DNA of 64,000 nucleotides from Paenibacillus rhizosphaerae (GTDB lineage: Bacteria > Bacillota > Bacilli > Paenibacillales > Paenibacillaceae): contig NZ_JACHXJ010000002.1 in NCBI RefSeq assembly GCF_014192015.1, forward strand, positions 1,550,001 to 1,614,000. The letters run 5' to 3'. Positions 35,798 to 44,647 of the stretch are shown here, piece after piece. Numbering within the stretch: position 1 is the first letter of the stretch; each line of letters begins with the position of its first letter. Under the pieces are notes generated by a model that was given only the letters and a program-made list of their open reading frames with translations, searched no databases and was not told the DNA's origin. A program made the position numbers and the translations under genes.

Positions 35798-37096
35798 ATG
35801 AAAACATTTGATGCGGCGATCATTGGCGGCGGCATTTCAGGCTTGGTAGCAGCCATTGATTTGGCCCGGGGAGGCAAGTCAGTTGTCCTTTTTGAAAAGG
35901 CCGGCCAGCTAGGCGGTCGGGCGATATCGGTCAAGAAGAACGGAGCGATCTTCGATATGGGCTCGCATGCCATCATCAAGGGTGGCGCACTATATGAAAT
36001 CTTTCAAGATTTAGGGATCCGAATGGAGGGAGGATCTCCTGGGACAAACGTATCGTTTTTATGGAATAATAAAGTCACCCACATGTTCAAATTTATACTC
36101 TCCCGAAACCTGAGTTGGTCCGGTAAAATGGAGTTTATCAAGTTTTTTAAAATCTTGACCCGATTCGATGCCGATTCCGTGCCGGCGATCAGCCTGCGGA
36201 GCTGGGCCGAACAAGAATTTAACGATCCGATGACACGTCATATCATTTATGCGATGTTACGGACGAATTCGTACGCGGCAGCCATCGATCACCAAATGGC
36301 CGGCCCCGCCCTGCGTTCTGTAGCACGCACGACCAAAAAGAACAGTATTGTCTACATTCAGGACGGCTGGATAACTTTGGTGGATCAACTCTATGAAAAA
36401 GCAGTTCGGTCCGGCGTCACCATAATTACGGGAAAAAACGTAACGGAAATCAAGCATGACGGGGCCGTACGTCAACTGAAGTTTGCGGACGGCCAGGAGA
36501 TGGACATCACGCATGTTATTGCCGCCACCCCGCCAGAGGTCACCTTCAAGCTCCTGAGCGATGGGGGCAGCCGTTCGATTACAAACTGGAAGGAGCAGGC
36601 GCGTGTCACTAAGGCGGCCACTTTGACGCTTTCGTTGAAACACCTTCCGGCCCCCGATCATTTCGCTGTTCTAGGTCTGGATCAGCCCGTGTATTTCATC
36701 AATCAGTCGAAATTTACCCGGTTAAGCGAAGATGGCACTTCGGTGGTGAACCTCACTAAAAGCAATGGCACGGGCGTAGCTGATCCGAAGGCGGATGAAC
36801 GCTTTCTCGAACAAATGCTTGACTTGATTCAACCGGGATGGAGAAAGGAAGTCGTCGCCCGGCAGTATCTTCCTAATATTACGGTCGCCTACGACTTTAT
36901 GCACCTAGGCAGGGAAGATCGATTCCCAGGTCCGGACGTACCCGAAATCGCAGGGCTTTACGTGGCTGGAGAGTGGGCCACTCATGGCGAAAATTTGGCC
37001 GATGCTGCCGCGGCAAGCGGAAGGCGTGCGGCTCGGCGCGCGATAACGGATATAGAGGCCGTCCGCAAGTCCGGTCAGAAAACCTTATTGCTGTGA
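35798..37096 (+). CDS. FAD-dependent oxidoreductase (amine oxidase / phytoene-desaturase-like)
   Basis: This is a flavoprotein of 432 aa. The N-terminal dinucleotide-binding motif is AIIGGGISGLVAAIDLARGG KS, with the second glycine-rich stretch GGRAISVKKNGAIFDMGSHA. The C-terminal FAD motif is GLYVAGEWATHGENLADAAA. It is related to protoporphyrinogen-oxidase and phytoene-desaturase-like enzymes. Start ATG follows GAAGGAAGG. Its stop codon overlaps the GTG start of the ECF sigma factor gene, and a matching ECF41 promoter lies upstream. The pair therefore probably forms an autoregulated unit. The substrate is not known. Confidence 0.87.
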   Translation: MKTFDAAIIGGGISGLVAAIDLARGGKSVVLFEKAGQLGGRAISVKKNGAIFDMGSHAIIKGGALYEIFQDLGIRMEGGSPGTNVSFLWNNKVTHMFKFILSRNLSWSGKMEFIKFFKILTRFDADSVPAISLRSWAEQEFNDPMTRHIIYAMLRTNSYAAAIDHQMAGPALRSVARTTKKNSIVYIQDGWITLVDQLYEKAVRSGVTIITGKNVTEIKHDGAVRQLKFADGQEMDITHVIAATPPEVTFKLLSDGGSRSITNWKEQARVTKAATLTLSLKHLPAPDHFAVLGLDQPVYFINQSKFTRLSEDGTSVVNLTKSNGTGVADPKADERFLEQMLDLIQPGWRKEVVARQYLPNITVAYDFMHLGREDRFPGPDVPEIAGLYVAGEWATHGENLADAAAASGRRAARRAITDIEAVRKSGQKTLLL

Positions 37097-38019
37097 GTGA
37101 CAGGAAGAAAGCGGGGGCCGTCATCTTGGAAAACATGGAAACGGAGCAGGTCTATGCTTTATATAAACCGCTATTATTCTCACTGGCTTACCGTACGCTG
37201 GGCAGCGTCCTGGATGCGGAAGATATTGTCCAGGAGACCTTTTTAACCTTGTATAAATCGGGTTCCGACCACATTCACCATATGAAAGCTTACCTATGCA
37301 AAATCGTAATGAACCGCTGTCTCGAACGGCTTCGTTCCGCGAGTAGGCAGCGGGAAGTCTACGTCGGTACCTGGCTGCCCGAACCGCTCGTGACCATGGC
37401 GGGCGATGATACGGATCCGATGCAGGCATACTTGCAGAAGGAATCGATCTCGACCGCTTACCTGCTGCTCCTGCAGCAATTATCGCATGTGGAGCGGGTC
37501 GTATTCCTGCTGCGCGAAGCGATGCAGTACGATTACAAGGAAATCGCCGACACTGTGGGCAAGAGCCCTGAGAATTGCCGACAAATCTTTCATCGCGCGA
37601 AACGCAGTCTTCGCGTAAACCATAAGCCGGAACATTTGGAACGCTTGGAAAGCGGGCAGGACGCCGGCTTGGTGGAACAATTCATACGTGCTCTTACTTC
37701 GGGCGACGCGGCTCAAATCATGAAATTCCTTTCAACTGATGCGATACTCTTCATGGATGGCGGCGGCAAAGTAAACGCACTGACACGGCCCCTCCAGGGG
37801 CACATCCGAATTTCCCGCATCGTTTCGGGCTTCTTGAAAAATTCTCCGCAAAGCTTTACCTATCGGTTTGCCGTGGTTAGCGGACAGCCTGGAATCGTCA
37901 TCGATAGGGATGGGAAAACGTGGTCGGTTCTTTCCATTAAGGTTTTGGACGGCCGCATCGCGGATCTCTATTTTGTAGTCAATCCGGATAAATTGACGAT
38001 GGGCAATGTGTTCAGATGA
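37093..38019 (+). CDS. ECF41-type RNA polymerase sigma factor (SigJ-like)
   Basis: This is an extracytoplasmic-function sigma factor of about 308 aa. Region 2 is LLFSLAYRTLGSVLDAEDIV and region 4 is LSHVERVVFLLREAMQYDYK with DTVGKSPENCRQIFHRAK. A SnoaL-like C-terminal domain follows. The ECF41 signature motifs WLPEP (region linker), DGGGK and the terminal NPDKL are all present. In this group the C-terminal extension, not a separate anti-sigma factor, controls activity. The GTG start overlaps the previous stop (GTGA). An ATG at 37135 is an alternative. The target is probably the upstream FAD oxidoreductase. Confidence 0.92.
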   Translation: MSDRKKAGAVILENMETEQVYALYKPLLFSLAYRTLGSVLDAEDIVQETFLTLYKSGSDHIHHMKAYLCKIVMNRCLERLRSASRQREVYVGTWLPEPLVTMAGDDTDPMQAYLQKESISTAYLLLLQQLSHVERVVFLLREAMQYDYKEIADTVGKSPENCRQIFHRAKRSLRVNHKPEHLERLESGQDAGLVEQFIRALTSGDAAQIMKFLSTDAILFMDGGGKVNALTRPLQGHIRISRIVSGFLKNSPQSFTYRFAVVSGQPGIVIDRDGKTWSVLSIKVLDGRIADLYFVVNPDKLTMGNVFR

Positions 38020-38206
38020 TAACGGGAAAGAGTTTGCAGAGTACTGTGCTTATGAAGACTGGTCAAATTATTAAGCACAATGTATCTCATTAGAAGAGTT
38101 CATTGGTGACTGGTTACCCAATATGGTGCATGATCAGCATACACCGTCGATCTTTTGGAACCGAGATGATTCTGCAGTTCTTGAGATTCAAGTGCTAATC
38201 CGTTAA
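38018..38206 (+). pseudogene. SMI1/KNR4-like protein, 3' remnant
   Basis: One frame reads DNGKEFAEYCAYEDWSNY, then a TAA, then SLEEFIGDWLPNMVHDQHTP, ending LEIQVLIR. The pattern of a Trp-rich end after a conserved acidic helix recalls the C-terminus of SMI1/KNR4-family proteins. The 5' part is missing, lost at the junction with the sigma factor gene. Confidence 0.4.
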
Positions 38207-38232
38207 TTCTAATCAAAATGAGCGTCTTGTCG

Positions 38233-38258
38233 AAGGCACCCAATTGGGTGCCTTTTTG
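38233..38258. terminator. rho-independent terminator
   Basis: AAGGCACCC and GGGTGCCTT pair around AATT, followed by TTT. The stem can serve the rightward sigma factor unit and, less well, the leftward HxlR gene. Confidence 0.8.
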
Positions 38259-38283
38259 AATCCACCGGGCGCTGCATCAAAAG

Positions 38284-38661
38284 TCACTCCACTTTGACCA
38301 ATATATCCCTTTTGTTTACAATCTCCTGGTTATACCTCTCCCCCCAGTCTCTCATGAGGTTAATAATGGGTTCTAAGGTATGACCGAATTCCGTTAACGA
38401 ATATTCAACCTTTGGCGGAACCTCTTTATAAATCTCCCTGTGTATTACCCCATCATTTTCTAATTCACGAAGCTGAAGGGTCAACATTCGCTGTGTGATA
38501 TCTGGCATTAACCTGCGAAATTCATTAAAGCGCCTTGTCCCTGACAGTAAATGATATAAAATAATGCCCTTCCATTTACCTCCAACCACTTCTAATGTTA
38601 CTTCCACTGGACATCCGCGGGGGTCAGGACAAGATGGGTACTCATTATTATTACTTTTCAT
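38284..38661 (-). CDS. HxlR-family transcriptional regulator
   Basis: This is a winged-helix regulator of about 125 aa, transcribed leftward. It has the HxlR core CPVEVTLEVVGGKWKGIILY, FNEFRRLMPDITQRMLTLQL and YKEVPPKVEYSLTEFGHTL. The Cys residues in SCPDPRGCPVE near the N-terminus are like those used for thiol-based sensing in relatives such as YodB. The ATG at 38661 has GGAGG 8 bp upstream and is preferred over one six codons earlier. It is divergent from the MDR reductase gene, which it probably represses. A matching palindrome lies between them. Confidence 0.9.
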   Translation of the reverse strand: MKSNNNEYPSCPDPRGCPVEVTLEVVGGKWKGIILYHLLSGTRRFNEFRRLMPDITQRMLTLQLRELENDGVIHREIYKEVPPKVEYSLTEFGHTLEPIINLMRDWGERYNQEIVNKRDILVKVE

Positions 38662-38683
38662 TTGAATGCCTCCATTCAAGTCT

Positions 38684-38703
38684 TAGTATAAAAAATGATA
38701 CTA
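38684..38703. promoter_or_regulatory. HxlR-type operator
   Basis: TAGTAT and ATACTA are exact inverted arms separated by 8 bp. The form AGTAT-N8-ATACT is like the sites of HxlR/YodB regulators. It lies in the divergent region just upstream of the regulator start. Confidence 0.6.
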
Positions 38704-38826
38704 TATAACAAAATTGTGCTTACTTACATAAAATCACCAGCTGCATTATTATAACAGAAGTTGGAGCATGAAAGGTAACTAACTCCCATTTTTATATCGT
38801 TGAACAACGAAAGGATGAAATGAACT

Positions 38827-39849
38827 ATGGAAACTATGAAGGCTGTCGGCTTGCATCGTTATTTGCCTATTGAAAACCCAGAAAGTTTGTTGGATCTAAA
38901 AATTGAAAAGCCGGTTGCTACTGGCCGAGATTTACTCGTTCGTGTAAAAGCTGTGGCCGTTAATCCAGTTGATTATAGGGTTCGATCACCTAAAGAACAG
39001 GTTGAAGAAAACCCCAAAGTTTTAGGCTGGGACGTGGCGGGTATTGTTGAAGAAGTTGGCCCAGATTGCACGTTATTCCGTCCAGGTGATGAGGTTTATT
39101 ACGCTGGTGACATTACTCGGCAAGGAGGTAATAGTGAATTCCATCTTGTTGACGAGAGGATTGTAGGGAAAAAGCCAAAATCTTTGGACTTTGCACAAGC
39201 TGCTGCTCTACCATTAACAACGCTGACTGCTTATGAGGCATTGTTTGAACGTATGAACATTAGTCGTGAACCCAACGAAAATAAGAATAAAACTATTCTT
39301 ATCATTGGAGCTGCAGGTGGGGTCGGTTCTATAGCTGTCCAATTAGCAAAATGGGCTGGACTGACCGTTATTGGAACTGCCTCCAGACCTGATTCCGTTG
39401 CTTGGGCAAAGGAACAAGGGGCTGACCACACCATCAACCACTTCGAAGAGTTCGTCCCCCAATTAAAGCAGTTAGGATATGACACCGTTCCGTACATTCT
39501 TTGTCTTAACGCAACAGCTAAGCATTGGAAAAACATGGCTAACGCGATTGCACCTCAAGGAACAATTTGCTCAATCGTTGCAGACGGGCCGCTTGATATA
39601 CAATCGATCGTAAACAAAAGTGTAACCTTTGTTTGGGAGTGGATGTTTACAAGAGCCATGTTTCAAACGGAAGACATGATTCAACAACATACACTCTTGA
39701 ACGAAGTAGCCGAATTAATTGATAGTAAAAAGATAACAACTACCCTGAACGAACGTCTTTCCCCTATCCATGCAGCGAATTTACGAAAAGCTCATTCATT
39801 ACTGGAAACGGGCAGGGTTATTGGCAAAATTGCCATAGAAAATTTTTAA
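38827..39849 (+). CDS. MDR-family quinone oxidoreductase / alcohol dehydrogenase
   Basis: This NADPH-dependent reductase has 340 aa. It has an N-terminal GroES-like domain (VKAVAVNPVDYRVRSPKEQV, LGWDVAGIVEEVGPD) and the Rossmann motif LIIGAAGGVGSIAVQLAKWA. There are no zinc-binding cysteines, so it belongs to the zinc-free branch of medium-chain reductases that act on quinones or enals. A divergent HxlR regulator supports induction by electrophiles, as with YodB targets. The start has AACGAAAGGATG upstream. Confidence 0.88.
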   Translation: METMKAVGLHRYLPIENPESLLDLKIEKPVATGRDLLVRVKAVAVNPVDYRVRSPKEQVEENPKVLGWDVAGIVEEVGPDCTLFRPGDEVYYAGDITRQGGNSEFHLVDERIVGKKPKSLDFAQAAALPLTTLTAYEALFERMNISREPNENKNKTILIIGAAGGVGSIAVQLAKWAGLTVIGTASRPDSVAWAKEQGADHTINHFEEFVPQLKQLGYDTVPYILCLNATAKHWKNMANAIAPQGTICSIVADGPLDIQSIVNKSVTFVWEWMFTRAMFQTEDMIQQHTLLNEVAELIDSKKITTTLNERLSPIHAANLRKAHSLLETGRVIGKIAIENF

Positions 39850-39887
39850 TCGTATAAAGCTACGGCAAAGTTGGGAGGGGATTCAGA

Positions 39888-40140
39888 ATGATACATGAAT
39901 GGCGTGAATATACAATAGCTCCAGGCAAAACTGCGACTTGCACAAGCGGTTTGAGGAAGCACCGCTTGGATACTAGAATGTCGTAGTCGGTGAAAATCCA
40001 AAACTCGTTTATCTTTGCGAATTCGAAGATCTCTCCCATCGAGAAATAGCGTGGGCTTAATTTTAGCGATCCCGAGCAGAGTCTATCAATATGGTGAGTG
40101 ATCATTATCGCAACTTAAACGATGTAACAAGTTTTGAATG
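39888..40140 (+). pseudogene. NIPSNAP-family protein, frameshifted
   Basis: A start with GGGAGGGG upstream opens MIHEWREYTIAPGKTA, the typical NIPSNAP beginning. The frame then changes repeatedly. Pieces NSFIFANSKIS and shifted ones corresponding to the conserved FEDLSHREIAW follow, interrupted by stops. The whole 250 bp can be read as one decayed gene. Confidence 0.6.
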
Positions 40141-40202
40141 AGAGCTTCTTGATTTAAACCTATAAATGAGCAAAGACGGATACAAAAAATGATAGTTACC
40201 CC

Positions 40203-40352
40203 TAAGCCGGTTTGAACCGTTCACAAACGACATGAAGGGACGCCGCTTCGTCCACATTCATAAACAGCTCGGAATCTGTCTTGTTGGACTTGCTTGCGAA
40301 CAAGGCGTAATCCGTCACCAAACGAATGCGGTTGTCCCAAGCCTGTTGTACC
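40203..40352 (-). pseudogene. unidentified C-terminal gene fragment
   Basis: Leftward, the frame reads WDNRIRLVTDYALFASKSNK and continues to FMNVDEAASLHVVCERFKPA before the stop. It looks like a real protein end without a start. I do not recognise the family. The sequence to its right (40353-40800) has only short frames and a duplicated block (CGAACTATCCACCA ... CGAAATAACCCACT) at 40457 and about 40500. Confidence 0.3.
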
Positions 40353-40807
40353 GTACTTATGGGTAAAAGCAAGCAAGACCCACAGGCGAATAAAAGCTGT
40401 GGCCGAATGTCGCTTCTTCTTTCGTCACTGCTCAGCCATGTCTATTTAGATGCTTCGAACTATCCACCATTACCTTCACGAAATAACCCACTGCTTTACG
40501 AACTATCCACCAATACGAAATAACCCACTACCTTATATTTCTGAAGATTCTTATCAGTCGTGAGTGGCAAGGTTTCTATGCGAAACCCTTCATTCATTCG
40601 TGAACAAAGGTTACATATTAATGATTAGCTGACGGGACAATTTAGTTAGGAGTAATCCCAAAATCAGTGTTTGCCCTGTGAACTTCAAAAAAAGCAGCTG
40701 GTTATCATCGGCGGGTCATTTTCCGGCGCAAACGGGTAGCTGCCGCCTCCATTATCTTCTGCGTAAATACAGAACATAGCAAAGGAGGAATTAGCGAGTT
40801 TGGTTAA

Positions 40808-40826
40808 GCTAACGGGCAGGATAGTT
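40808..40826 (+). repeat. GCTAACGGG repeat before the YdcF gene
   Basis: GCTAACGGGCAGGATAGTT marks the left border of the cassette-like region. It is followed by the YdcF gene after 82 bp. Confidence 0.8.
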
Positions 40827-40908
40827 CAAAAATTTCGAGAATACCCAATATATCGAATATGAAGTTCGTGAATAAGACGCTTATAAGGAGTTAATATGGG
40901 GGGCTAAT

Positions 40909-41517
40909 ATGCTGATATCAGAAATTTCTATAAATACGTTGAATCGTGAGCAGATAACTAATCTCTTGTATGGCAAGAACATTGAACTGGATAAAGGTAA
41001 TATTATAGGGGATTGCATTTTTGTATTTGGTGGAACATATATGGAACGCACAGAGAAGGCAGTTGAATTATTTAATAATGGAAGTGCGCCGTATATATTG
41101 TTTACTGGAGGGGATAAATACGGTCAACATCGTGTTTCTGAAGCAGTTATGTTACGCAATAAAGCACTTGAATTAGGGGTGCCAGAAGATAGAACAATTA
41201 TTGAGTCTGAATCCAACAATACACTGGAAAATATCATTTGCTCTCTTTTAGTATTAGAACGCAAATTTGGTTTACATAAAATAAAACGCTTGCTGCTTGT
41301 TAGTTCTCCAGGACATATGCGCAGATGTATTTTAATGTGTAGAACTTTTATGCCTCCGTGGATCGAGCTGATATGGTGTCCGGATAAGCGATCAGTAGGG
41401 CAACGTGATAATTGGTGGAAAGACCCAGAATGGGAGCGCAGAGTTATGGATGAAACCTTCAAAGTTGTGAACGGAGTAAAAGAACGATACTTTATAGATG
41501 CAGAAGTAGATATTTAG
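40909..41517 (+). CDS. YdcF-family protein (DUF218)
   Basis: The protein has 202 aa. The DUF218 fold is shown by IFVFGGTYMERTEKAVELFN, YILFTGGDKYGQ, ESESNNTLENI and LLLVSSPGHMRRCILMCR. Members bind nucleotide or sugar-phosphate-like ligands, but most lack a defined role. This one has no membrane helix, unlike larger SanA/YdcF proteins. It is the first unit of the cassette-like array and ends in a terminator followed by a degenerate repeat (AAACGAGCAGGATTAC, near 41573). Confidence 0.82.
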   Translation: MLISEISINTLNREQITNLLYGKNIELDKGNIIGDCIFVFGGTYMERTEKAVELFNNGSAPYILFTGGDKYGQHRVSEAVMLRNKALELGVPEDRTIIESESNNTLENIICSLLVLERKFGLHKIKRLLLVSSPGHMRRCILMCRTFMPPWIELIWCPDKRSVGQRDNWWKDPEWERRVMDETFKVVNGVKERYFIDAEVDI

Positions 41518-41529
41518 AAGATAATCAAC

Positions 41530-41567
41530 AAAAAAGCAGCCTGCTTTTTGGTAGGCTGCTTTTTTTC
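41530..41567 (+). terminator. terminator after YdcF gene
   Basis: AGCAGCCT and AGGCTGCT form an 8-bp stem flanked by A and T runs, with seven T after it. The GCAGCC type stem resembles the hairpins within the GCTAACGGG repeats. Confidence 0.8.
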
Positions 41568-41640
41568 TCAATTAAACGAGCAGGATTACATAACTTAACC
41601 ACGGAATATATTTGGACTAAACGTTAAAAGGAGGACGAAT

Positions 41641-42330
41641 ATGGGGAGCTATGACAGTTATGCGAAACAATATAACGATATGGTGAACTCAGGGGGGCCA
41701 GAGGGTTCCTATAGGTATATTCTACAACAACTACATAGTCTTTCTGATCTCGCCGACTTAAAAATATGCGACATCGGTTGTGGCCAAGGGGAATTAGCCT
41801 ACCGTTTATCATTGCTTGGAGCAAAAGTAACTGGAGTCGACTTAAGTGACAAGCTTTTAGAGTACGCCCGTAATCGCACTAATCAAGTTTCCTGGGTCCA
41901 TGACGACGCCATGTCGCTGAAAAAATTAGACGACGAAGCCTTTGATTATGTTGTTTCCAGCGTGATGCTAATGGATGTTCCGGATCATAAACGGGTGTAT
42001 GAAGCAGCATATCGTATTCTAAAACCAAATGGAGTTATGATCTGGGTGATCATGCATCCTTGCTTTCAATCACCATTTAGTCAACCGTTAGGTGATGGTT
42101 CGAGGAAGATAATTCAGTATGATTCGCAATTTTGGAAATCAGAAGGAGTTGGTACGATTCGTTCTACTTTAGGAGCATATCATCGTCCACTCTCGCAGTA
42201 TTTGAATGATTTTCTAACAGCCGGATTCTCATTAATCAGAGTCGATGAATTGGAACGGGACGATAATTCCGTAGACAAATTACCCTTAATGTTTGCTGTG
42301 ATAGGAAAAAAGAAACATTTGGGCCAATAA
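41641..42330 (+). CDS. class I SAM-dependent methyltransferase
   Basis: The protein has 229 aa. The SAM-binding motif I is KICDIGCGQGELAYRLSLLG, and motif II is VTGVDLSDKLLEYAR. DDEAFDYVVSSVMLMDVPD and ILKPNGVMIWVIMHPC give the later motifs. It belongs to the Methyltransf_11/UbiE-like group and has no clear target. AAAGGAGG lies upstream. A degenerate repeat directly follows, as with the other array genes. Confidence 0.9.
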   Translation: MGSYDSYAKQYNDMVNSGGPEGSYRYILQQLHSLSDLADLKICDIGCGQGELAYRLSLLGAKVTGVDLSDKLLEYARNRTNQVSWVHDDAMSLKKLDDEAFDYVVSSVMLMDVPDHKRVYEAAYRILKPNGVMIWVIMHPCFQSPFSQPLGDGSRKIIQYDSQFWKSEGVGTIRSTLGAYHRPLSQYLNDFLTAGFSLIRVDELERDDNSVDKLPLMFAVIGKKKHLGQ

Positions 42331-42351
42331 AATCATAATTACTCACTTGTC

Positions 42352-42921
42352 ATGCTCACTGGAAACGATAGTACGAACAGCCTGGTCGACCCATTAATAA
42401 CCGCTACAAGGTATATCACCTACAGGAGACATCAGATAGTCTCTTGTGATGTGACAATCCAGAGCGAGAGTTTTCCTGTTTCGTTCATTAACGAAGACGA
42501 TAGCGTCGTACCAGTTATTTTGGTGGACAAGGCGGATATTGTGAAATATCAAAATGTTGATCTTGCTTCTCATCGCTCACAATTACATACTCAGTTGATA
42601 CAAGCACAGGGCATTTACAGTCAAAGGAGCCGAGCGGTCAAATATACAAAGCGAGGGCTTTTTTTAGAATCCTTGATTTATTATCAGAAGTATGTTTTGA
42701 ATCCACTTGTGGATGTACTTCGGCTAATTCATACACCATCCCAAGCTGACTGCTATCTGGTTCATGCGTCTCGTGATTTTCCTATCGAAGTGGTGTTAAC
42801 CCTGGAAAAGCTGTATGGCGTAAAAACCGTGCAAGATATAATAGAAGGAATCAATTTGGCAGACGAATTGTTTTGTAATGCCGTAGCAGAGGCAGATTTC
42901 ATGCTCTCACAAACTTATTAA
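42352..42921 (+). pseudogene. nucleotidyltransferase-like protein, 5'-truncated
   Basis: The frame of 189 codons begins inside a degenerate repeat (GCTCACTGGAAACGATAGT, 42354-42372). Its later part (SLIYYQKYVLNPLVDVLRLI, DCYLVHASRDFPIEVVLTLE) looks like the helical C-terminal half of an aminoglycoside-type nucleotidyltransferase. The catalytic GSxxxxxDxDL segment expected earlier is absent and no ribosome binding site is visible. It is best read as a truncated gene joined to a repeat, although a short standalone protein cannot be excluded. Confidence 0.5.
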
Positions 42922-42977
42922 AGCAAAAGCAGAACAGATTCAAACACATAAGTATCACAATTTGGCGATTTCATTAC

Positions 42978-43050
42978 GCTAACGGGAAACGATAGCTCAG
43001 TGAAACCAGCAGAAGGCCGCCACCCAAAAGATCGGTAGCCTTTTTTAAAC
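42978..43050 (+). repeat. GCTAACGGG repeat with hairpin
   Basis: The L module GCTAACGGGAAACGATAGCT (42978-42997) is followed by an inverted repeat AAGGC(C)GCC/GGTAGCCTT with a T-run (43013-43042). It lies 57 bp after the truncated nucleotidyltransferase. Confidence 0.75.
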
Positions 43051-43103
43051 TAATCGGTAGTTATCGTAAGGTAACATTTTGAAAATTCATAAGGAGTGGT
43101 TAT

Positions 43104-43361
43104 ATGAAAGGGAGGTTTTATGAAATTATTGGAATAATATTTGTGATCTTCTCTGCTGTTCTGTATACCCTGGAACGATGTGCAAACTGGATTTCTAGTG
43201 GGCTATCCGCACAGGGATTAGCAGCCTTTTCTGGCAATGGAACTTTGAGTGAACCATGGGTTGATCCCAAAGATAATATTTTCGTTATCCCCTTTCTCGT
43301 CATTGGAATTGTTGCGTTCTTGTATGGATTCTTTAGGAATTTTATTAACCGAAGTCATTGA
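43104..43361 (+). CDS. small membrane protein, unknown
   Basis: An 85-aa protein with two transmembrane helices (IIGIIFVIFSAVLYTL and FVIPFLVIGIVAFLYGFF) and an extracytoplasmic loop rich in Ser and Gly. No family is recognised. AAGGAGTGG precedes the ATG. The stop codon TGA shares its last base position with the border of the next repeat, which starts at 43362. Confidence 0.6.
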   Translation: MKGRFYEIIGIIFVIFSAVLYTLERCANWISSGLSAQGLAAFSGNGTLSEPWVDPKDNIFVIPFLVIGIVAFLYGFFRNFINRSH

Positions 43362-43380
43362 GCTAACGGGAACGTTAGTT
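43362..43380 (+). repeat. GCTAACGGG repeat directly after a stop codon
   Basis: GCTAACGGGAACGTTAGTT contains the exact hairpin CTAACG-GGAA-CGTTAG. It begins at the base after the stop codon of the preceding gene. Confidence 0.8.
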
Positions 43381-43559
43381 CAATTTGTTGAGCAGGCTAC
43401 AAGTACTTATGATGTGCTTATTAATTTGTAATTCGATTTCACCATAAATTATCCCCTTACTAATCAGATGAATGTTGGAATTGGGCGAAACAGGGTTTTA
43501 CAACACCTTATGTCGAAGAAGAGAGGAAGTAGACTACTTTCTGAAAGGAGTCATTTGGT

Positions 43560-44471
43560 ATGATTGTAATCCCTGACATTTTTATTGAAAGAATGCACGA
43601 ACTACACGGTAAACAAGGCGTAATATGGTCGGAAGCGTTGCCTGAGTTGATTGCCGACTGTGCAAGCCGTTTCGACTTTACCCCAGAAGCTCCGTTTTCC
43701 GATTTATCCTATAACTTCGTGATCCGAGTAAAGCGCAGCAATGGGAAGCCCGCCGTCCTTAAATCATCTTTTATGAAAGACGAGCTTTCTAGGGAAGTTA
43801 GTGTTCTTCGTGCATATGAGGGCCGGGGGGCGATTCATGTCCTAGATGCAGACAAGGAGTGGGGCGTGGCCCTGCTAGAGAGTGCCGACCCTGGCACACC
43901 GTTGTCATCAATCGAGGATGATGCGCGTGCGACGGGTCTCTTTTGCGAAGTATTTCGCCGCCTTCACCTTCCTGCGCCAACAGGTAGTCGGTACCCGTCC
44001 ATGAGGCAGCATTTTGCGGCAATCGAACGATACCGCGAGCGATTCGACGATGTGAACATTGCCGCGCTACTGCCTATGAACTGGGTGGAAAATGCTGAAG
44101 AATGTCTGGCGTATCTCATAGCGACCACGAGTGAGAATGTCCTACTGCATGGCGATCTGCATCATGAAAACATCCTTCGCCATGGCGAAGAACAATGGGC
44201 TGTCATTGATCCCAAAGGCATCATTGGTGACATCCATTTTGATACTATTCAGTATCTGCTAAATTATGAGGATCGAGGCGGTGACTGCGAGCAGGTTCTG
44301 CGGGGCCGTATTGCGATAATAGCCGATCGTCTCGGCCTGGACCCTCGCCGAATCGCAATGTGGGGTGTGGCGCGAGGCGTGCTTGAGGCTTGCTGGACGA
44401 TTGAAGACGGAGGAACGGATTGGTACAGGGGCATACAAATAACGGAACGCTTTGCCAAGTGCCTGCATTGA
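43560..44471 (+). CDS. aminoglycoside phosphotransferase-like kinase, APH(6)-type
   Basis: The protein has 303 aa. The kinase fold is supported by the catalytic loop LLHGDLHHENIL (HGD-x4-N) and the metal-binding motif VIDPKGIIGD. The order and wording of the motifs resemble streptomycin 6-phosphotransferases (APH(6)). The N-terminal lobe has the probable ATP Lys in GKPAVLKSSF. Whether it confers resistance or phosphorylates another small molecule cannot be told. AAAGGAG lies upstream. It is an array unit followed by a repeat at 44523. Confidence 0.83.
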   Translation: MIVIPDIFIERMHELHGKQGVIWSEALPELIADCASRFDFTPEAPFSDLSYNFVIRVKRSNGKPAVLKSSFMKDELSREVSVLRAYEGRGAIHVLDADKEWGVALLESADPGTPLSSIEDDARATGLFCEVFRRLHLPAPTGSRYPSMRQHFAAIERYRERFDDVNIAALLPMNWVENAEECLAYLIATTSENVLLHGDLHHENILRHGEEQWAVIDPKGIIGDIHFDTIQYLLNYEDRGGDCEQVLRGRIAIIADRLGLDPRRIAMWGVARGVLEACWTIEDGGTDWYRGIQITERFAKCLH

Positions 44472-44522
44472 GACCTATCCAAAGTGGGGGCTTAAAGGGG
44501 CTTATCCGCCGACCTTCGTTAA

Positions 44523-44541
44523 GCTAACGGGCAGGATACTT
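44523..44541 (+). repeat. GCTAACGGG repeat, R module
   Basis: GCTAACGGGCAGGATACTT differs by one base from the consensus. It lies 51 bp after the APH(6)-like gene. Confidence 0.8.
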
Positions 44542-44647
44542 CCAATATATGCTAATATAAAATTAAATATTAGTAAGAAGAGAGGTCATCAGCAAATGAG
44601 GATTGTTGTAACTGGCGGAGCGGCTGTAATCAGAATGGAGGATCGTG

